A stretch of DNA of 64,000 nucleotides from an uncultured Acidimicrobiales bacterium (GTDB taxonomy: Bacteria > Actinomycetota > Acidimicrobiia > Acidimicrobiales > SZUA-35), in contig CAKZXA010000042.1 of the NCBI GenBank assembly GCA_937922045.1, positions 1-64,000 on the forward strand, in the 5' to 3' direction. How positions within the stretch are numbered: position 1 is the first letter of the stretch; each line of letters begins with the position of its first letter. The translations under genes were made by a program, and so were the position numbers. Below, piece by piece: positions 36,261 through 45,026 of this stretch. The notes beneath the pieces were generated by a model that saw only the letters and a list, made by a program, of their open reading frames with translations, had not been told where the DNA came from and made no database searches.

Positions 36261-36767
36261 TTACCGCTGCGGTTTATCGGGCTCCAGATAAAGATCCCAG
36301 GAGGTCGGGACGGGGCCAGCCGAAACACGGATCCAGATGTGGCGTGTCGGAGCGCGCGGTGTTGATCGAAGGCTCAACCTGGTCTCGTCGATCAGCCGGT
36401 CGGCCTTGTAGCTGTTGCACGACCGGCAGCAGGCCACCACATTGTCCCACTCGTGGGCGCCACCTTTGGAGCGAGGAATGACATGGTCGATGCTTTCGGC
36501 TTGCTGCCCACAGTATTGGCAGACGCCACCGTCGCGGGCGAACACCGACCGCCTGCTGAGGGGAGCGGTTCGCTCATAGGGCACCTTGACGTAGTACCGG
36601 AGCCGCACGACCGACGGTACCTCCAACTCGATGTGGGCTGAGACGAGGCGATGCTCGGAGCGCTCCAGCACATCAACTTTTTCGGCCAAGGCCAGAATGG
36701 CGGCGCGCCGCCCTGAGACAACGCCAATCGGTTCATACGTGGCGTTTAACACCAACGCCCGGTCCAT
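36261..36767 (-). CDS. HNH endonuclease family protein
   Basis: 168 residues. The C-terminal half has the full HNH/zinc core: ARDGGVCQYCGQQAESIDHVIPRSKGG (CxxC then D-H), WDNVVACCRSCNSYKADR (N, CxxC). The N-terminal half (ALVLNATYEPIGVVSGRRA) is the typical fused N-domain of chromosomal actinobacterial HNH proteins. It is not next to restriction or phage genes, so a housekeeping DNA-processing role is more likely than mobile-element origin. Confidence 0.88.
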   Translation of the reverse strand: MDRALVLNATYEPIGVVSGRRAAILALAEKVDVLERSEHRLVSAHIELEVPSVVRLRYYVKVPYERTAPLSRRSVFARDGGVCQYCGQQAESIDHVIPRSKGGAHEWDNVVACCRSCNSYKADRLIDETRLSLRSTPRAPTRHIWIRVSAGPVPTSWDLYLEPDKPQR

Positions 36768-36778
36768 GGCGACTAAAT

Positions 36779-37540
36779 CTACTCGATGCCCGCAGGGCGA
36801 ACGAGCTCATTCACCGTCGCTTCGATGAGAAGTTCAGCCGTTGGCACCTCTAGATAGGCGGGCAGTCCGGCGGCGACGACGTCGGTTCCTCCAGCCCCGC
36901 TGGTCAGGGGGCCATCGAAGCCATGGTTGGCGGCATTGACAGGGTCGATGTGCGAGGTAATAGGGGAGGGATCCCAGCGGGCGAGGAAGAGGGTCTGGAT
37001 CCGAGCAAACGAGCGGGTTCGACGCTGGGAGAGTCCAACGACCTTTCGGTCATCGACGATGACCTCCCCATGACCACGGTCGGCGAAGCAGACCAGCGGG
37101 CGTTTGTACCTTCGCTCGGGGCGGCCGACGACCTGGACGTCAGCATCGCTGGGCAGAAGCCGGTCGCTTAGCGCCCGGCGCCAGGCCTGGCCGACCCAGT
37201 GAAAGGATCGGCCGACATCTGGATCCCATCGCGGATGGCTGATGGGGAGGAAAATGTCGATCCAACAGTCGATCGCGGGGTTCAGAGCAACGACGCCTCC
37301 GCCTGATCGCCTTCTCGTCACCTCTTGTTGTTCATCACGATGTCGCTGGCTTGCAGGGAGCAGCAGCGACTCAGGTTGGGTGCTTCCGAGTACAAGTGCT
37401 GGCCCCGGCAGTGAGTGAATCCAGATCTCGCCCTTGTCAAGATCTGTCTCTGGCTCGAATCGATGAAAGTCGTTCGCGTTGCCGAACGAGCGGCGAAGTC
37501 GCCAGTGGGCGTCGTGTTCGGTGGTGCCGGTGACGTGCAC
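36779..37540 (-). CDS. Lipoate-protein ligase A family (BPL/LPL domain) protein
   Basis: 253 residues. EVTRRRSGGGVVAL matches the RRxSGGG lipoyl-AMP binding motif of LplA, and DDRKVVGLSQRRT fits the conserved Lys loop (gKKisGxAqrr). These suggest transfer of lipoate or octanoate to E2/GcvH domains or another acyl-ligase reaction. The sequence is divergent and lacks a clear C-terminal accessory domain. Followed by the HNH gene after 11 bases. Confidence 0.75.
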   Translation of the reverse strand: MHVTGTTEHDAHWRLRRSFGNANDFHRFEPETDLDKGEIWIHSLPGPALVLGSTQPESLLLPASQRHRDEQQEVTRRRSGGGVVALNPAIDCWIDIFLPISHPRWDPDVGRSFHWVGQAWRRALSDRLLPSDADVQVVGRPERRYKRPLVCFADRGHGEVIVDDRKVVGLSQRRTRSFARIQTLFLARWDPSPITSHIDPVNAANHGFDGPLTSGAGGTDVVAAGLPAYLEVPTAELLIEATVNELVRPAGIE

Positions 37541-37800
37541 ATCGTCATGCTACGTACCGGCGCGTTGTACTCCTGCCGGCGCGAGCCCGGTTTACGCCCC
37601 CCAGGCCCCCACTGCGCCCCACCGGCGATGGCGACCGTGGTGGCCTCGGTCATCCACCCAGCACCAGAGAGGGCGAAACCGGCGCCAATAGCCGAATAGC
37701 GGGCCGTTGGCGGTCGTTGTCGGTGCGAGGCGGATACGCCAAACTCGAACGATCGTTTGTACTCAGCGTGAGAACTTTCGCGCGGAAACGGACAAATTGT
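37541..37800. other. Non-coding stretch upstream of the mraZ control region
   Basis: About 260 bases between the divergent lipoate-ligase-like and mraZ genes. Open frames here lack ribosome sites and recognisable products. Nothing specific seen before the mraZ operator. Confidence 0.5.
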
Positions 37801-37801
37801 G

Positions 37802-37844
37802 TTGCTAAGGGGGGCGAAGTGGGTTAATGTGTCACGAAGTGGGA
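37802..37844 (+). promoter_or_regulatory. mraZ promoter with triple MraZ-type operator repeats
   Basis: TGGGT (37820), TGTCA (37830) and TGGGA (37840) lie exactly 10 bases apart, i.e. 5-base units with 5-base spacers, as in the TGGGN repeats bound by E. coli MraZ. The outer copies sit in identical CGAAGTGGG 9-mers (37815 and 37835). TTGCTA (37802-37807) and TAATGT (37825-37830), 17 bases apart, could be the promoter, overlapped by the repeats, which fits autorepression by MraZ. Confidence 0.6.
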
Positions 37845-38049
37845 CGAGCACCCATCGGGAAACCGGCAAGGTGCTTGCACCACGAACGTCGCTCTTGGCC
37901 GAAAAGCCAAGGCGCAGAGATTTGTTTGATTTGGCTCGTCGGAAACGGCTGGCCCCGACGGAAGTCGAAAGAGCGGCCCAGCAACCGGTGCGGAGCCGAA
38001 GGCCTACCAGCCAGAGGCAAAGCTAGAGGTTATGAGGTGAGGTGAAACG

Positions 38050-38475
38050 GTGTTTGTCGGCCAGTACGAGCATGCGGTCGATGAAAAAGGCCGTGTCGTC
38101 CTGCCCGCACCGTTCCGGGCCTTCGTGGCCGAACGTGGCTACATAACCCAGCTCGATGGATGTCTTGGATTGTGGAGTGCCGACGAGTTTCGACTCGTCG
38201 CAGAGAAATGGAAGGAAGAATCAGCAGCATCGAGAATCTCGATGAGGGTGTTCCGGAAACTGATGAACAGCGTGCGTGAGGTAAAGCTCGACGCAGCGGG
38301 ACGCATCACCCTCCCTCGAGAACTACTCGATCAGTTGAACTTCCAGTCGCAGGTTGTGGTCTGCGGCTTGTATGACCGAGTTGAGATCTGGCCAGCAGAA
38401 ACATATGCCGATGATCTCGATACTGATGAAGCGGCCGATGAGCTGGCTGAAGCGGTAGCCCGACTCGGGCTTTAA
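38050..38475 (+). CDS. mraZ: Transcriptional regulator MraZ
   Basis: 141 residues, two AbrB-like SpoVT domains: MFVGQYEHAVDEKGRVVLPAPFR and VREVKLDAAGRITLPRELLDQ, each with the DxxGRxxLP signature. MraZ binds DNA repeats upstream of its own operon and controls the dcw cluster. GTG start with AGGTGAGGTG a few bases upstream. First gene of the division/cell-wall cluster; the upstream triple repeat is its expected target. Confidence 0.95.
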   Translation: MFVGQYEHAVDEKGRVVLPAPFRAFVAERGYITQLDGCLGLWSADEFRLVAEKWKEESAASRISMRVFRKLMNSVREVKLDAAGRITLPRELLDQLNFQSQVVVCGLYDRVEIWPAETYADDLDTDEAADELAEAVARLGL

Positions 38476-38494
38476 TCAGCCAACAGTGGCCCGT

Positions 38495-38734
38495 ACGTAC
38501 CGATCGCTCCCGCCGGATTGATTGGAAGAGCTAGGAAGAAAGGAGCGTGGGCGACCCAAACCTATCGAAATCGTTCATCGATTACCTCCCGGGATGTGGA
38601 GAGGGGTGCTTCTGCCCCACGACTCCGCCCGCTACCCCTTTTAGTGCCACCCAGGAGATACAACCTGACGCACGTCGCAGTCCGGGGGGTTATCGATGGC
38701 CGATGCGTAGCTAGGGGAAGGCCCCGAACGAGCG
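38495..38734 (+). ncRNA. Candidate structured leader before rsmH (mraW-RNA-like position)
   Basis: The 259-base gap between mraZ and rsmH is long for this otherwise tightly packed cluster. It can form CGCTCC/GGAGCG (38505-38510 with 38542-38547), GGAG/CTCC plus GGGG/CCCC near 38600-38630, and AGGGG/CCCC just before the rsmH ATG. An actinobacterial mraW RNA motif is known at this position. I matched position and pairing potential, not the covariance model. Confidence 0.4.
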
Positions 38735-39721
38735 ATGGTTGCTTCTCAACCCGGCTCGGAGCCAGGGCCACCAGCATCAGGCAAGCCGACCGACGAGGTC
38801 GCGAGCGAAGCAGACGAGTTCGTTCACGACCCCGTCATGTGCGACGAGATCGTCGCATTGGCCGCGCCGGTTCCTTCTGGAACCTTTCTGGATGCAACGG
38901 TGGGTGGCGCCGGACACGCCGCTGCCCTTCTCGACGCACATCCCCACCTCGACATCCTCGGCATCGACCGTGACCCCGTTGCAGTCATGACGTCGACCGA
39001 ACGCCTGGCCCGGTTCGCTGGCCGCTACCGCATCGAGAGACTTCGATTCGATGAGTTTGATCAGCTCGGTTCGATACCGCTCTCCGGCTTTCTGTTCGAC
39101 CTTGGCGTGAGTTCTCCTCAGCTCGATCTTGGCGCCCGTGGCTTCAGCTTTCGTAACGATGGTCCGCTTGACATGCGAATGGATCCAGACATGCCTTTAA
39201 GCGCGTTCGAGGTCGTCAACAACTACGACGAGCGCGAGTTGGCGGCATTGATTCGGCGCTACGCCGATGAAAAGTTTGCCGGTCGAATTGCCGCTTCCAT
39301 CGTGGCCCGACGCCCACTGGCATCGACGAGCGAACTGGCCGAGGCGGTTGTGGCCGCGATCCCGGCGCCAGCCCGAAGAACCGGTGGCCACCCGGCGAAA
39401 CGAACCTTTCAGGCCATCCGGATCGAGGTCAACGACGAACTCAACATCCTGGCGCCCGCCCTCGAGTCGGCGCTGGATGCCCTCAGCGAGGGTGGCCGAG
39501 GCATGGTTTTGACCTACCACTCCGGCGAAGACCGCATCGTGAAGAGCGTGTTTCGCAATCGGACGGCGGTCGAGCAACCGCCCGGCCTGCCGGTCGAAGC
39601 TCCAACCCCGGACTACCGCATCGTGCGTCCGATGGCCCGCAGGCCTTCGGACGATGAGGTTGCGACCAACCGCCGATCGGCGAGCGCACGCCTCCGCACC
39701 ATCGAACGCCGAGCCGCTTGA
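38735..39721 (+). CDS. rsmH: 16S rRNA (cytosine(1402)-N(4))-methyltransferase
   Basis: 328 residues. SAM-dependent methylation of C1402 in 16S rRNA. The family blocks are VHDPVMCDEIV, GTFLDATVGGAGH (SAM motif I), GIDRDPVAV, GFLFDLGVSSPQLD, GPLDMRMD, HPAKRTFQAIRIEVNDEL and MVLTYHSGEDRIVK. The first ~33 residues are a Pro/Ser/Glu extension; no upstream in-frame start is possible because TAG (38708) closes the frame. The ribosome site is poor, in line with translational control by the leader. Confidence 0.95.
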   Translation: MVASQPGSEPGPPASGKPTDEVASEADEFVHDPVMCDEIVALAAPVPSGTFLDATVGGAGHAAALLDAHPHLDILGIDRDPVAVMTSTERLARFAGRYRIERLRFDEFDQLGSIPLSGFLFDLGVSSPQLDLGARGFSFRNDGPLDMRMDPDMPLSAFEVVNNYDERELAALIRRYADEKFAGRIAASIVARRPLASTSELAEAVVAAIPAPARRTGGHPAKRTFQAIRIEVNDELNILAPALESALDALSEGGRGMVLTYHSGEDRIVKSVFRNRTAVEQPPGLPVEAPTPDYRIVRPMARRPSDDEVATNRRSASARLRTIERRAA

Positions 39722-39789
39722 TGGCGCTTGTTCTTGTCGATCAATCGTAGAAATTTTATTCCCCGCAGAATCAACGAAAGGCCAATCCA

Positions 39790-40497
39790 ATGACCGCAGC
39801 AGTGGGCCGCCGCAGTTCCACCACTGTTAAAGCCAAAGCCGCTAAGGCGCCGCCTTCGGGTGGGCGTTCGCGCGGCCAACGTGGCCAACGCGGCCGTCGT
39901 TCGGACGGTCAGACCGCCCGGCAGCCAGGTCGTCGTACGTCAGAGTCTGCCGGTCAGTTCGGAGGGCTTCGTCTTTTTTCAAGGAGTGAACTCCGGGCTC
40001 GGGCTCGCTTGCGTGGCGGATTGGCCGCTCTTTGTCTTCTCATCGTTGGCGGATTCTTCTCCATCGCGTTTGTGCAAGCACAACTCGTTGCTGGCCAACA
40101 GGATCTCGACCAGATGCGAAGCCAGCTCGACGAGATCAAGAAGGAACGAGCCCAGCTGGCACAGGAGGTCGATCAGGCCTCGGCGCCCGAAGCTATTGTC
40201 GCCCGTGCTCACGAACTCGGCATGGTTCGAGCCACTGAGCCGATCTATCTCGCCGCTGTCTCACCAGCCCCGAAAATCTTGACGCCGGCATTTGTGGCCC
40301 CGGCCGACGACCGTGCCGAAGATCTTGTCGCGGCCCAGGTTTCCCCTCAACCGAGCATGTCGTCTGCCAATGCTGCGAAGAGTGACGAGGCAAAAGATGA
40401 GGCGAAGCCTGTCGTTGTGTTGACGGTGGACGACCCATCGACGGCCTCTCCGTTGGCGGGTTCAACAGCGGTAGTGGTTGGGCTTAGCGACGGATGA
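39790..40497 (+). CDS. FtsL/FtsB-like septum protein
   Basis: 235 residues. A basic, Gly/Arg-rich cytoplasmic tail (residues 1-~72), one membrane helix (GGLAALCLLIVGGFFSIAFVQ), then a short coiled coil (DLDQMRSQLDEIKKERAQLAQEV) and the AxELGMVRATEPIYL motif of septum initiator proteins. A Ser/Lys/Asp-rich periplasmic tail follows. Position between rsmH and ftsI, with the last 4 bases overlapping ftsI, identifies it as the FtsL equivalent, acting with FtsQ in the divisome. Low sequence conservation is normal for this family. Confidence 0.8.
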   Translation: MTAAVGRRSSTTVKAKAAKAPPSGGRSRGQRGQRGRRSDGQTARQPGRRTSESAGQFGGLRLFSRSELRARARLRGGLAALCLLIVGGFFSIAFVQAQLVAGQQDLDQMRSQLDEIKKERAQLAQEVDQASAPEAIVARAHELGMVRATEPIYLAAVSPAPKILTPAFVAPADDRAEDLVAAQVSPQPSMSSANAAKSDEAKDEAKPVVVLTVDDPSTASPLAGSTAVVVGLSDG

Positions 40498-42476
40498 CGA
40501 GGCGCCAGCCCCTCTCGCGGGATGAACGGCGGCGAGCGGACCGGCGGAAAGTTTTCCGGCGTACGACCGACCCGACCGATCCGCGGAGCCGGTTGTTCGC
40601 TGTTCTCCTGATGTTCTTCGTGTTCGGCGGGGTCTTGGCCGCCCAGCTGGTCAAGCTCCAGGCTGTTCGGCCCAACATTTACATCGAAGAGGGCGCCAAG
40701 CAGCGGGCTCGCGTCGAGCCACTCGCTGCGTATCGAGGGCAGATCGTCGATCGCAACGGCTTCGTTCTGGCCTCGTCGAGCGCAAGCTACCAGGTGATCG
40801 CAAACCCCAAAATGCTGGCCGAAGAAGACCCCTACCGAACCGCCGACCTATTGGCGCCGATTCTGAAACTTCCGGTTGAAGATGTGCTGGAAGCCGTTCT
40901 TCCTGCCAACGATGCCGACCAGTACGGGCTTGTAGCGCGAAGCGTCGATCAGGAAACAGCGCTCAAACTCGAGTCGCTTAGCCACGATGATGAGCTCGAC
41001 GATTTCATGATTGGCATCTTCATCGAGCCAGATGAGAAGCGGACCTACCCCGCAGGAGAGCTGGGCAAACCCCTCGTTGGGCGCGTCGATCCCGACGAGG
41101 TCGGCATCTTTGGCGTCGAGAAACAGTTCGACGACGTCATGACCGGGGTAGCAGGATTCGAACAGTTCGAAGGTGGTCGCTTCGGTTCCATAAGCTCAGG
41201 AGAGTGGCGGACGAACCCGGCCATCGCAGGCCTCGACGTCGTCCTCACCATCGATCATCGCATTCAGTTTGTGGTCGAAGAGGCGTTGAAAGCTCACTGT
41301 GAGGAGGTAGACGCCAATGGAGCGACTGCCGTTCTCACCGAGCCTGGGACCGGCAACGTACTGGCGATGGCCTCGGTCGTAGAGGGCGAAGATGGCGCTT
41401 GTTTCGTGCCGAACTACAACAAGGCGCTGGTCGAGTGGTTCGAACCCGGTTCTGTGTTGAAGACGGTCACCGCCGCGGCCGCCATCGAGGAGTTGGGCTA
41501 CACCCCCGACACCATGATCGAGGTTCCACCATCGATTTCGATCGGTGGCGCCACCTTTGCCGACGACCCCACCCACCCCGCCGCACCTTTTCCTCTTTCG
41601 CAGATCCTGTCTCGGTCTATGAACGTTGGAACGATCACGTTGGCGCAACGGCTTGGGGCAGGCGAGGTCTACAACTATCAGCGACGTTTCGGTCTCGGCC
41701 AACCGACCGGTCTCGACTGGCCAGGAGAGACGAGTGGTCGAGTCAAGGAACCAAACGAATGGTGGGGGAGCGATGCGGGTTCTATCCCCATCGGCCAAGG
41801 CATCGCCGTGACGGCGACCCAGCTCGTCGCCCTCTACAACTCCATTGCCAATGATGGGCATTATCGTTCAGTCCGGCTCGTCGAAGGGCTTCGCACCTCT
41901 GACGGGTCGACCATCCCGCTTGAGGTACCACCATCGAAGGCCGTGGTTAGCGAGCAAACGGCCGAGTACGTGACCCAACTCCTCGCCGGCGTCGTGAACG
42001 AGGGCACGGGGCGTTCCGCCTCGATCGACGGCTACCAGGTGGCGGGAAAGACAGGAACAGCCTGGAAGGTCTTTGACAATGGTTCAGGACAGCACACGTA
42101 TGGCACATACCTCGATCGTCGATATGTCGTGACGTTCGCCGGTTTCGTGCCATCGGAGAATCCGGCCTTGTCAATGGTGATCGTGGTCGATGAACCGAAA
42201 ACGGCAACCACCGCGTCGGCCGTGGCGGCGCCGATCTTTGCCGAGGTGGGTCTTTACGCACTGCAGATCCTCGGCATTGCTCCCCAACAGCCAAACACCG
42301 GCGGCTCCGAACGAGTCAGGGCCCCAACCGCTGGCGTGGAGGCGATGCCTCCGCTCGAAGAGCCAGCCCAAGAAACAGCCCAAGAAACAGCCGAGGACCA
42401 AGGATTGAACGGAGCGGCAGCCACCGCTGGAGCTAGCACCGAAAAACCTTCGAGTGATGGGACTGACGAGCCGTGA
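40494..42476 (+). CDS. ftsI: Septal penicillin-binding protein (FtsI/PbpB)
   Basis: 660 residues; division-specific DD-transpeptidase. A cytoplasmic basic stub, one membrane helix (about residues 38-58), then the dimerisation domain beginning YRGQIVDRNGFVLAS. The catalytic domain has EPGSVLKTVTAAAA (S-x-x-K), SRSMNVG (S-x-N) and VAGKTGTAWKV (K-T-G). The C-terminal tail is Ala/Glu/Thr-rich with a duplicated AQETAQET. It overlaps both neighbours by four bases, which indicates coupled translation. Confidence 0.95.
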   Translation: MTRRQPLSRDERRRADRRKVFRRTTDPTDPRSRLFAVLLMFFVFGGVLAAQLVKLQAVRPNIYIEEGAKQRARVEPLAAYRGQIVDRNGFVLASSSASYQVIANPKMLAEEDPYRTADLLAPILKLPVEDVLEAVLPANDADQYGLVARSVDQETALKLESLSHDDELDDFMIGIFIEPDEKRTYPAGELGKPLVGRVDPDEVGIFGVEKQFDDVMTGVAGFEQFEGGRFGSISSGEWRTNPAIAGLDVVLTIDHRIQFVVEEALKAHCEEVDANGATAVLTEPGTGNVLAMASVVEGEDGACFVPNYNKALVEWFEPGSVLKTVTAAAAIEELGYTPDTMIEVPPSISIGGATFADDPTHPAAPFPLSQILSRSMNVGTITLAQRLGAGEVYNYQRRFGLGQPTGLDWPGETSGRVKEPNEWWGSDAGSIPIGQGIAVTATQLVALYNSIANDGHYRSVRLVEGLRTSDGSTIPLEVPPSKAVVSEQTAEYVTQLLAGVVNEGTGRSASIDGYQVAGKTGTAWKVFDNGSGQHTYGTYLDRRYVVTFAGFVPSENPALSMVIVVDEPKTATTASAVAAPIFAEVGLYALQILGIAPQQPNTGGSERVRAPTAGVEAMPPLEEPAQETAQETAEDQGLNGAAATAGASTEKPSSDGTDEP

Positions 42477-43888
42477 GCGCGACGCTAGCTGAGATCCATC
42501 AGGCCGTTGGAGGCCAACTCGTTCAACTCGATTCCGGACAGCCGGCTGATGACGTTGTCATTGTCGATGCCACCCATGATTCGCGTCAGGCCACCGCCGG
42601 CTGGATGTTTTGCGCCGTGCCGGGAGCAGCTGTCGATGGCCATGATTTCGCAACCGTGGCGCTCGAAGCGGGTGCTAGCGCCCTCTTGGTCGAGCGAGAA
42701 CTCGACCTGAGCGTCCCCCAGTTGGTCGTTGATGACGCCCGGTTCGCCATGAGTCACGTAGCGTGCACCGTGCATCGATCTCCGTCGTCTGAGCTGATCG
42801 TTGTCGGCGTGACCGGAACCAATGGCAAGAGTTCCATCGTGCAACTCCTCGTCGACATCTGTGAGACCGATGGGCGCCCGAGCAAGATGGTCGGGACGTT
42901 GCAGGGTCCGAGGACGACACCAGAGTCAACGGATCTCCAACGTCTCCTACGCGAGTTTGCCGACGCTGGGGTACAGGTGGTGGCGATGGAGGTCTCCTCC
43001 CACGCCCTTGCACTCCATCGGGTCGCTGGCGTCGAGTTCGCTTGCGGCATTTTCACCAACCTCGGTCGTGATCATCTCGATTTTCACCACACGGTCGACA
43101 ACTACTTTGAGGCCAAGGCCCAACTCTTTGATGAGCCTCTGACTCGGCTGGGCATCGTCAACATCGACGACAGCTACGGCCGCCAGCTGGCTGATCGTAT
43201 GACGATCGACCTTGTTCCGTACAGTCTCGACGATGCCGGTGCCGTGGCCTACGACGGTGCTCGGTCAAGGTTCACCTGGCGAGGTCACGTCATATCCCTT
43301 GGCCTGGCCGGTGCGTACAATGTGTCGAATGCTCTCGGGGCAGCTACCGCTGCGGCCGCGATTGGTATCGCGGAAGACTCGATCGTTACCGCTCTAGGAC
43401 AGACCAGGCCGGTGCGGGGTCGGTTTGAAATGGTTGATGGGGGTCAACCCTTCATCGTCGCCGTCGACTACGCTCACACACCTGACGCCCTTGAAGCTGC
43501 ACTTGTTGCTGCTCGTCAGGTCGCAGGGAAGAGTCGCGTCCTTGTTGTTTTTGGCTGTGCGGGAGATCGAGATGCCCAGAAGCGACCTGAGATGGGCCAA
43601 GCTGCCGAGAAAGGTGCCGACGTGGTCGTTGTAACCTCAGACAATCCACGATCTGAGGATCCGGTTCAAATCATCGATGGGGTCCTGGCCGGATTCGATG
43701 CGCCAGAACGAGCCATCGTCCTCGCTGATCGACGGGACGCCATCGAGCGGGCTCTGTCGCTGGCCGAACCCCACGACGTCGTGCTGATCGCGGGCAAGGG
43801 TCACGAGACCTATCAGATAGTTGGAGACCAGACCCTCGATTTCGACGACCGCGCCGTCACCCTTGAACTGCTGGAGGCTGCCACATGA
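42473..43888 (+). CDS. murE: UDP-MurNAc-tripeptide synthetase, predicted meso-diaminopimelate-adding
   Basis: 471 residues. ATP-dependent addition of the third amino acid to UDP-MurNAc-L-Ala-D-Glu. The P-loop VGVTGTNGKSS, the carbamylated-Lys region and VDYAHTPDALEAAL (Mur ligase) are present, and TSDNPRSEDP is the DNPR motif linked to meso-diaminopimelate selection. GHETYQ closes the family pattern. It is directly followed (4-base overlap) by mraY; the murF gene that normally stands here is absent. Confidence 0.95.
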   Translation: MSATLAEIHQAVGGQLVQLDSGQPADDVVIVDATHDSRQATAGWMFCAVPGAAVDGHDFATVALEAGASALLVERELDLSVPQLVVDDARFAMSHVACTVHRSPSSELIVVGVTGTNGKSSIVQLLVDICETDGRPSKMVGTLQGPRTTPESTDLQRLLREFADAGVQVVAMEVSSHALALHRVAGVEFACGIFTNLGRDHLDFHHTVDNYFEAKAQLFDEPLTRLGIVNIDDSYGRQLADRMTIDLVPYSLDDAGAVAYDGARSRFTWRGHVISLGLAGAYNVSNALGAATAAAAIGIAEDSIVTALGQTRPVRGRFEMVDGGQPFIVAVDYAHTPDALEAALVAARQVAGKSRVLVVFGCAGDRDAQKRPEMGQAAEKGADVVVVTSDNPRSEDPVQIIDGVLAGFDAPERAIVLADRRDAIERALSLAEPHDVVLIAGKGHETYQIVGDQTLDFDDRAVTLELLEAAT

Positions 43889-44961
43889 TTCGACTGCTGC
43901 TCGGTGCGGGTATCTCCTTTGGGCTGGCTGCTCTCTTTACCCAACTGTTGATCGATCTGCTGCGACGTTCTCGAATCGGACAACCAATTCGTGAAGATGG
44001 CCCGCAGGGGCACATGGTGAAGGCCGGGACCCCGACAATGGGCGGCGTAGGCATCGTGCTTGGAGCGGCGATCGGCTACCTGTTTAGCCACCTGATTCTG
44101 ACGCTCACAACCTCGCGCGAGGGCACGTTCACGCGTTCGGGTTTGCTCGTGATGGGCACGATCTGCGCTGCAGCCTTTGTCGGTTTCATGGATGATTGGA
44201 TCAAGGTTTCTCGCGAGCGCAACCTTGGTCTCAACGCTCGCCTAAAAACGGCTGGTCTGCTCACGGTTGCCGTAGGGTTTTCGCTGCTCGCCCTTCAGTT
44301 CACCACCGTTGAGACTTCACTAGGGTTCCTTCGCCACGACTTTCTGGGAATCGAACTTGGGTCTGCTGGTTGGGTGCTTTGGTCGGTGCTGATGATCTAC
44401 GCAACGTCGAATGCGGTCAACCTCACCGACGGGCTCGATGGTCTTGCCGCCGGTTCTGGGATCTTCTCCTACGCCGCCTACACCTTGATCGGCTTCTGGA
44501 TCTTCCGTCAGCTCAGCGACGGAGACGATTTCAACGACATTTATGATGTGCCACACGCTCTCGACCTTTCGGTCGTGGCCGTTTGCATGTTGGCTGGTTG
44601 CGCGGGCTTTCTCTGGTTTAACGCAGCACCGGCCGACATCTTCATGGGTGACACCGGTTCGCTTGCGATCGGAACAGGTCTCGCCACACTGGCGCTTGTG
44701 ACCAACACTCACCTGCTGTTGCCCGTCATTGGTGGCATCTATGTGGTCGAGGCGGCCTCGGTCATGCTGCAGGTCGGCTACTTCAAGATCACCGGCGGCA
44801 AGCGCTTGTTTCGCATGGCTCCGATTCATCACCATTTCGAGCTCCGAGGATGGGCTGAGACCAAGGTCATCATCCGCTTCTGGCTGATCGGTGGTGCCCT
44901 GACACTGTTCGCACTTGGGATCTTCTACGCCGACTACGTAGCGGCTGTTCAGCTCGAATAG
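43885..44961 (+). CDS. mraY: Phospho-MurNAc-pentapeptide transferase (lipid I synthesis)
   Basis: 358 residues with ten membrane helices. MraY transfers phospho-MurNAc-pentapeptide to undecaprenyl phosphate at the inner membrane face. Hallmarks: GHMVKAGTPTMGGVGI, the double Asp FMDDWIKV, NLTDGLDGLAAGS, FMGDTGSLAIG and MAPIHHHFELRGW. ATG overlaps the murE stop. The 65 bases after its stop contain no murD, which is the usual next gene. Confidence 0.96.
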   Translation: MIRLLLGAGISFGLAALFTQLLIDLLRRSRIGQPIREDGPQGHMVKAGTPTMGGVGIVLGAAIGYLFSHLILTLTTSREGTFTRSGLLVMGTICAAAFVGFMDDWIKVSRERNLGLNARLKTAGLLTVAVGFSLLALQFTTVETSLGFLRHDFLGIELGSAGWVLWSVLMIYATSNAVNLTDGLDGLAAGSGIFSYAAYTLIGFWIFRQLSDGDDFNDIYDVPHALDLSVVAVCMLAGCAGFLWFNAAPADIFMGDTGSLAIGTGLATLALVTNTHLLLPVIGGIYVVEAASVMLQVGYFKITGGKRLFRMAPIHHHFELRGWAETKVIIRFWLIGGALTLFALGIFYADYVAAVQLE

Positions 44962-45026
44962 TACGAACAGTCACCTCGAACTACGAAAAATCAAGACAAC
45001 GACGACCGAAGAAAGGAGACGACGAG

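Noticed and set aside
37318-37869. 183-residue minus-strand ORF overlapping the lipoate-ligase-like gene and the mraZ region
   Set aside because: It is in a different frame from the recognised gene, lacks a ribosome site and has no family-like composition.
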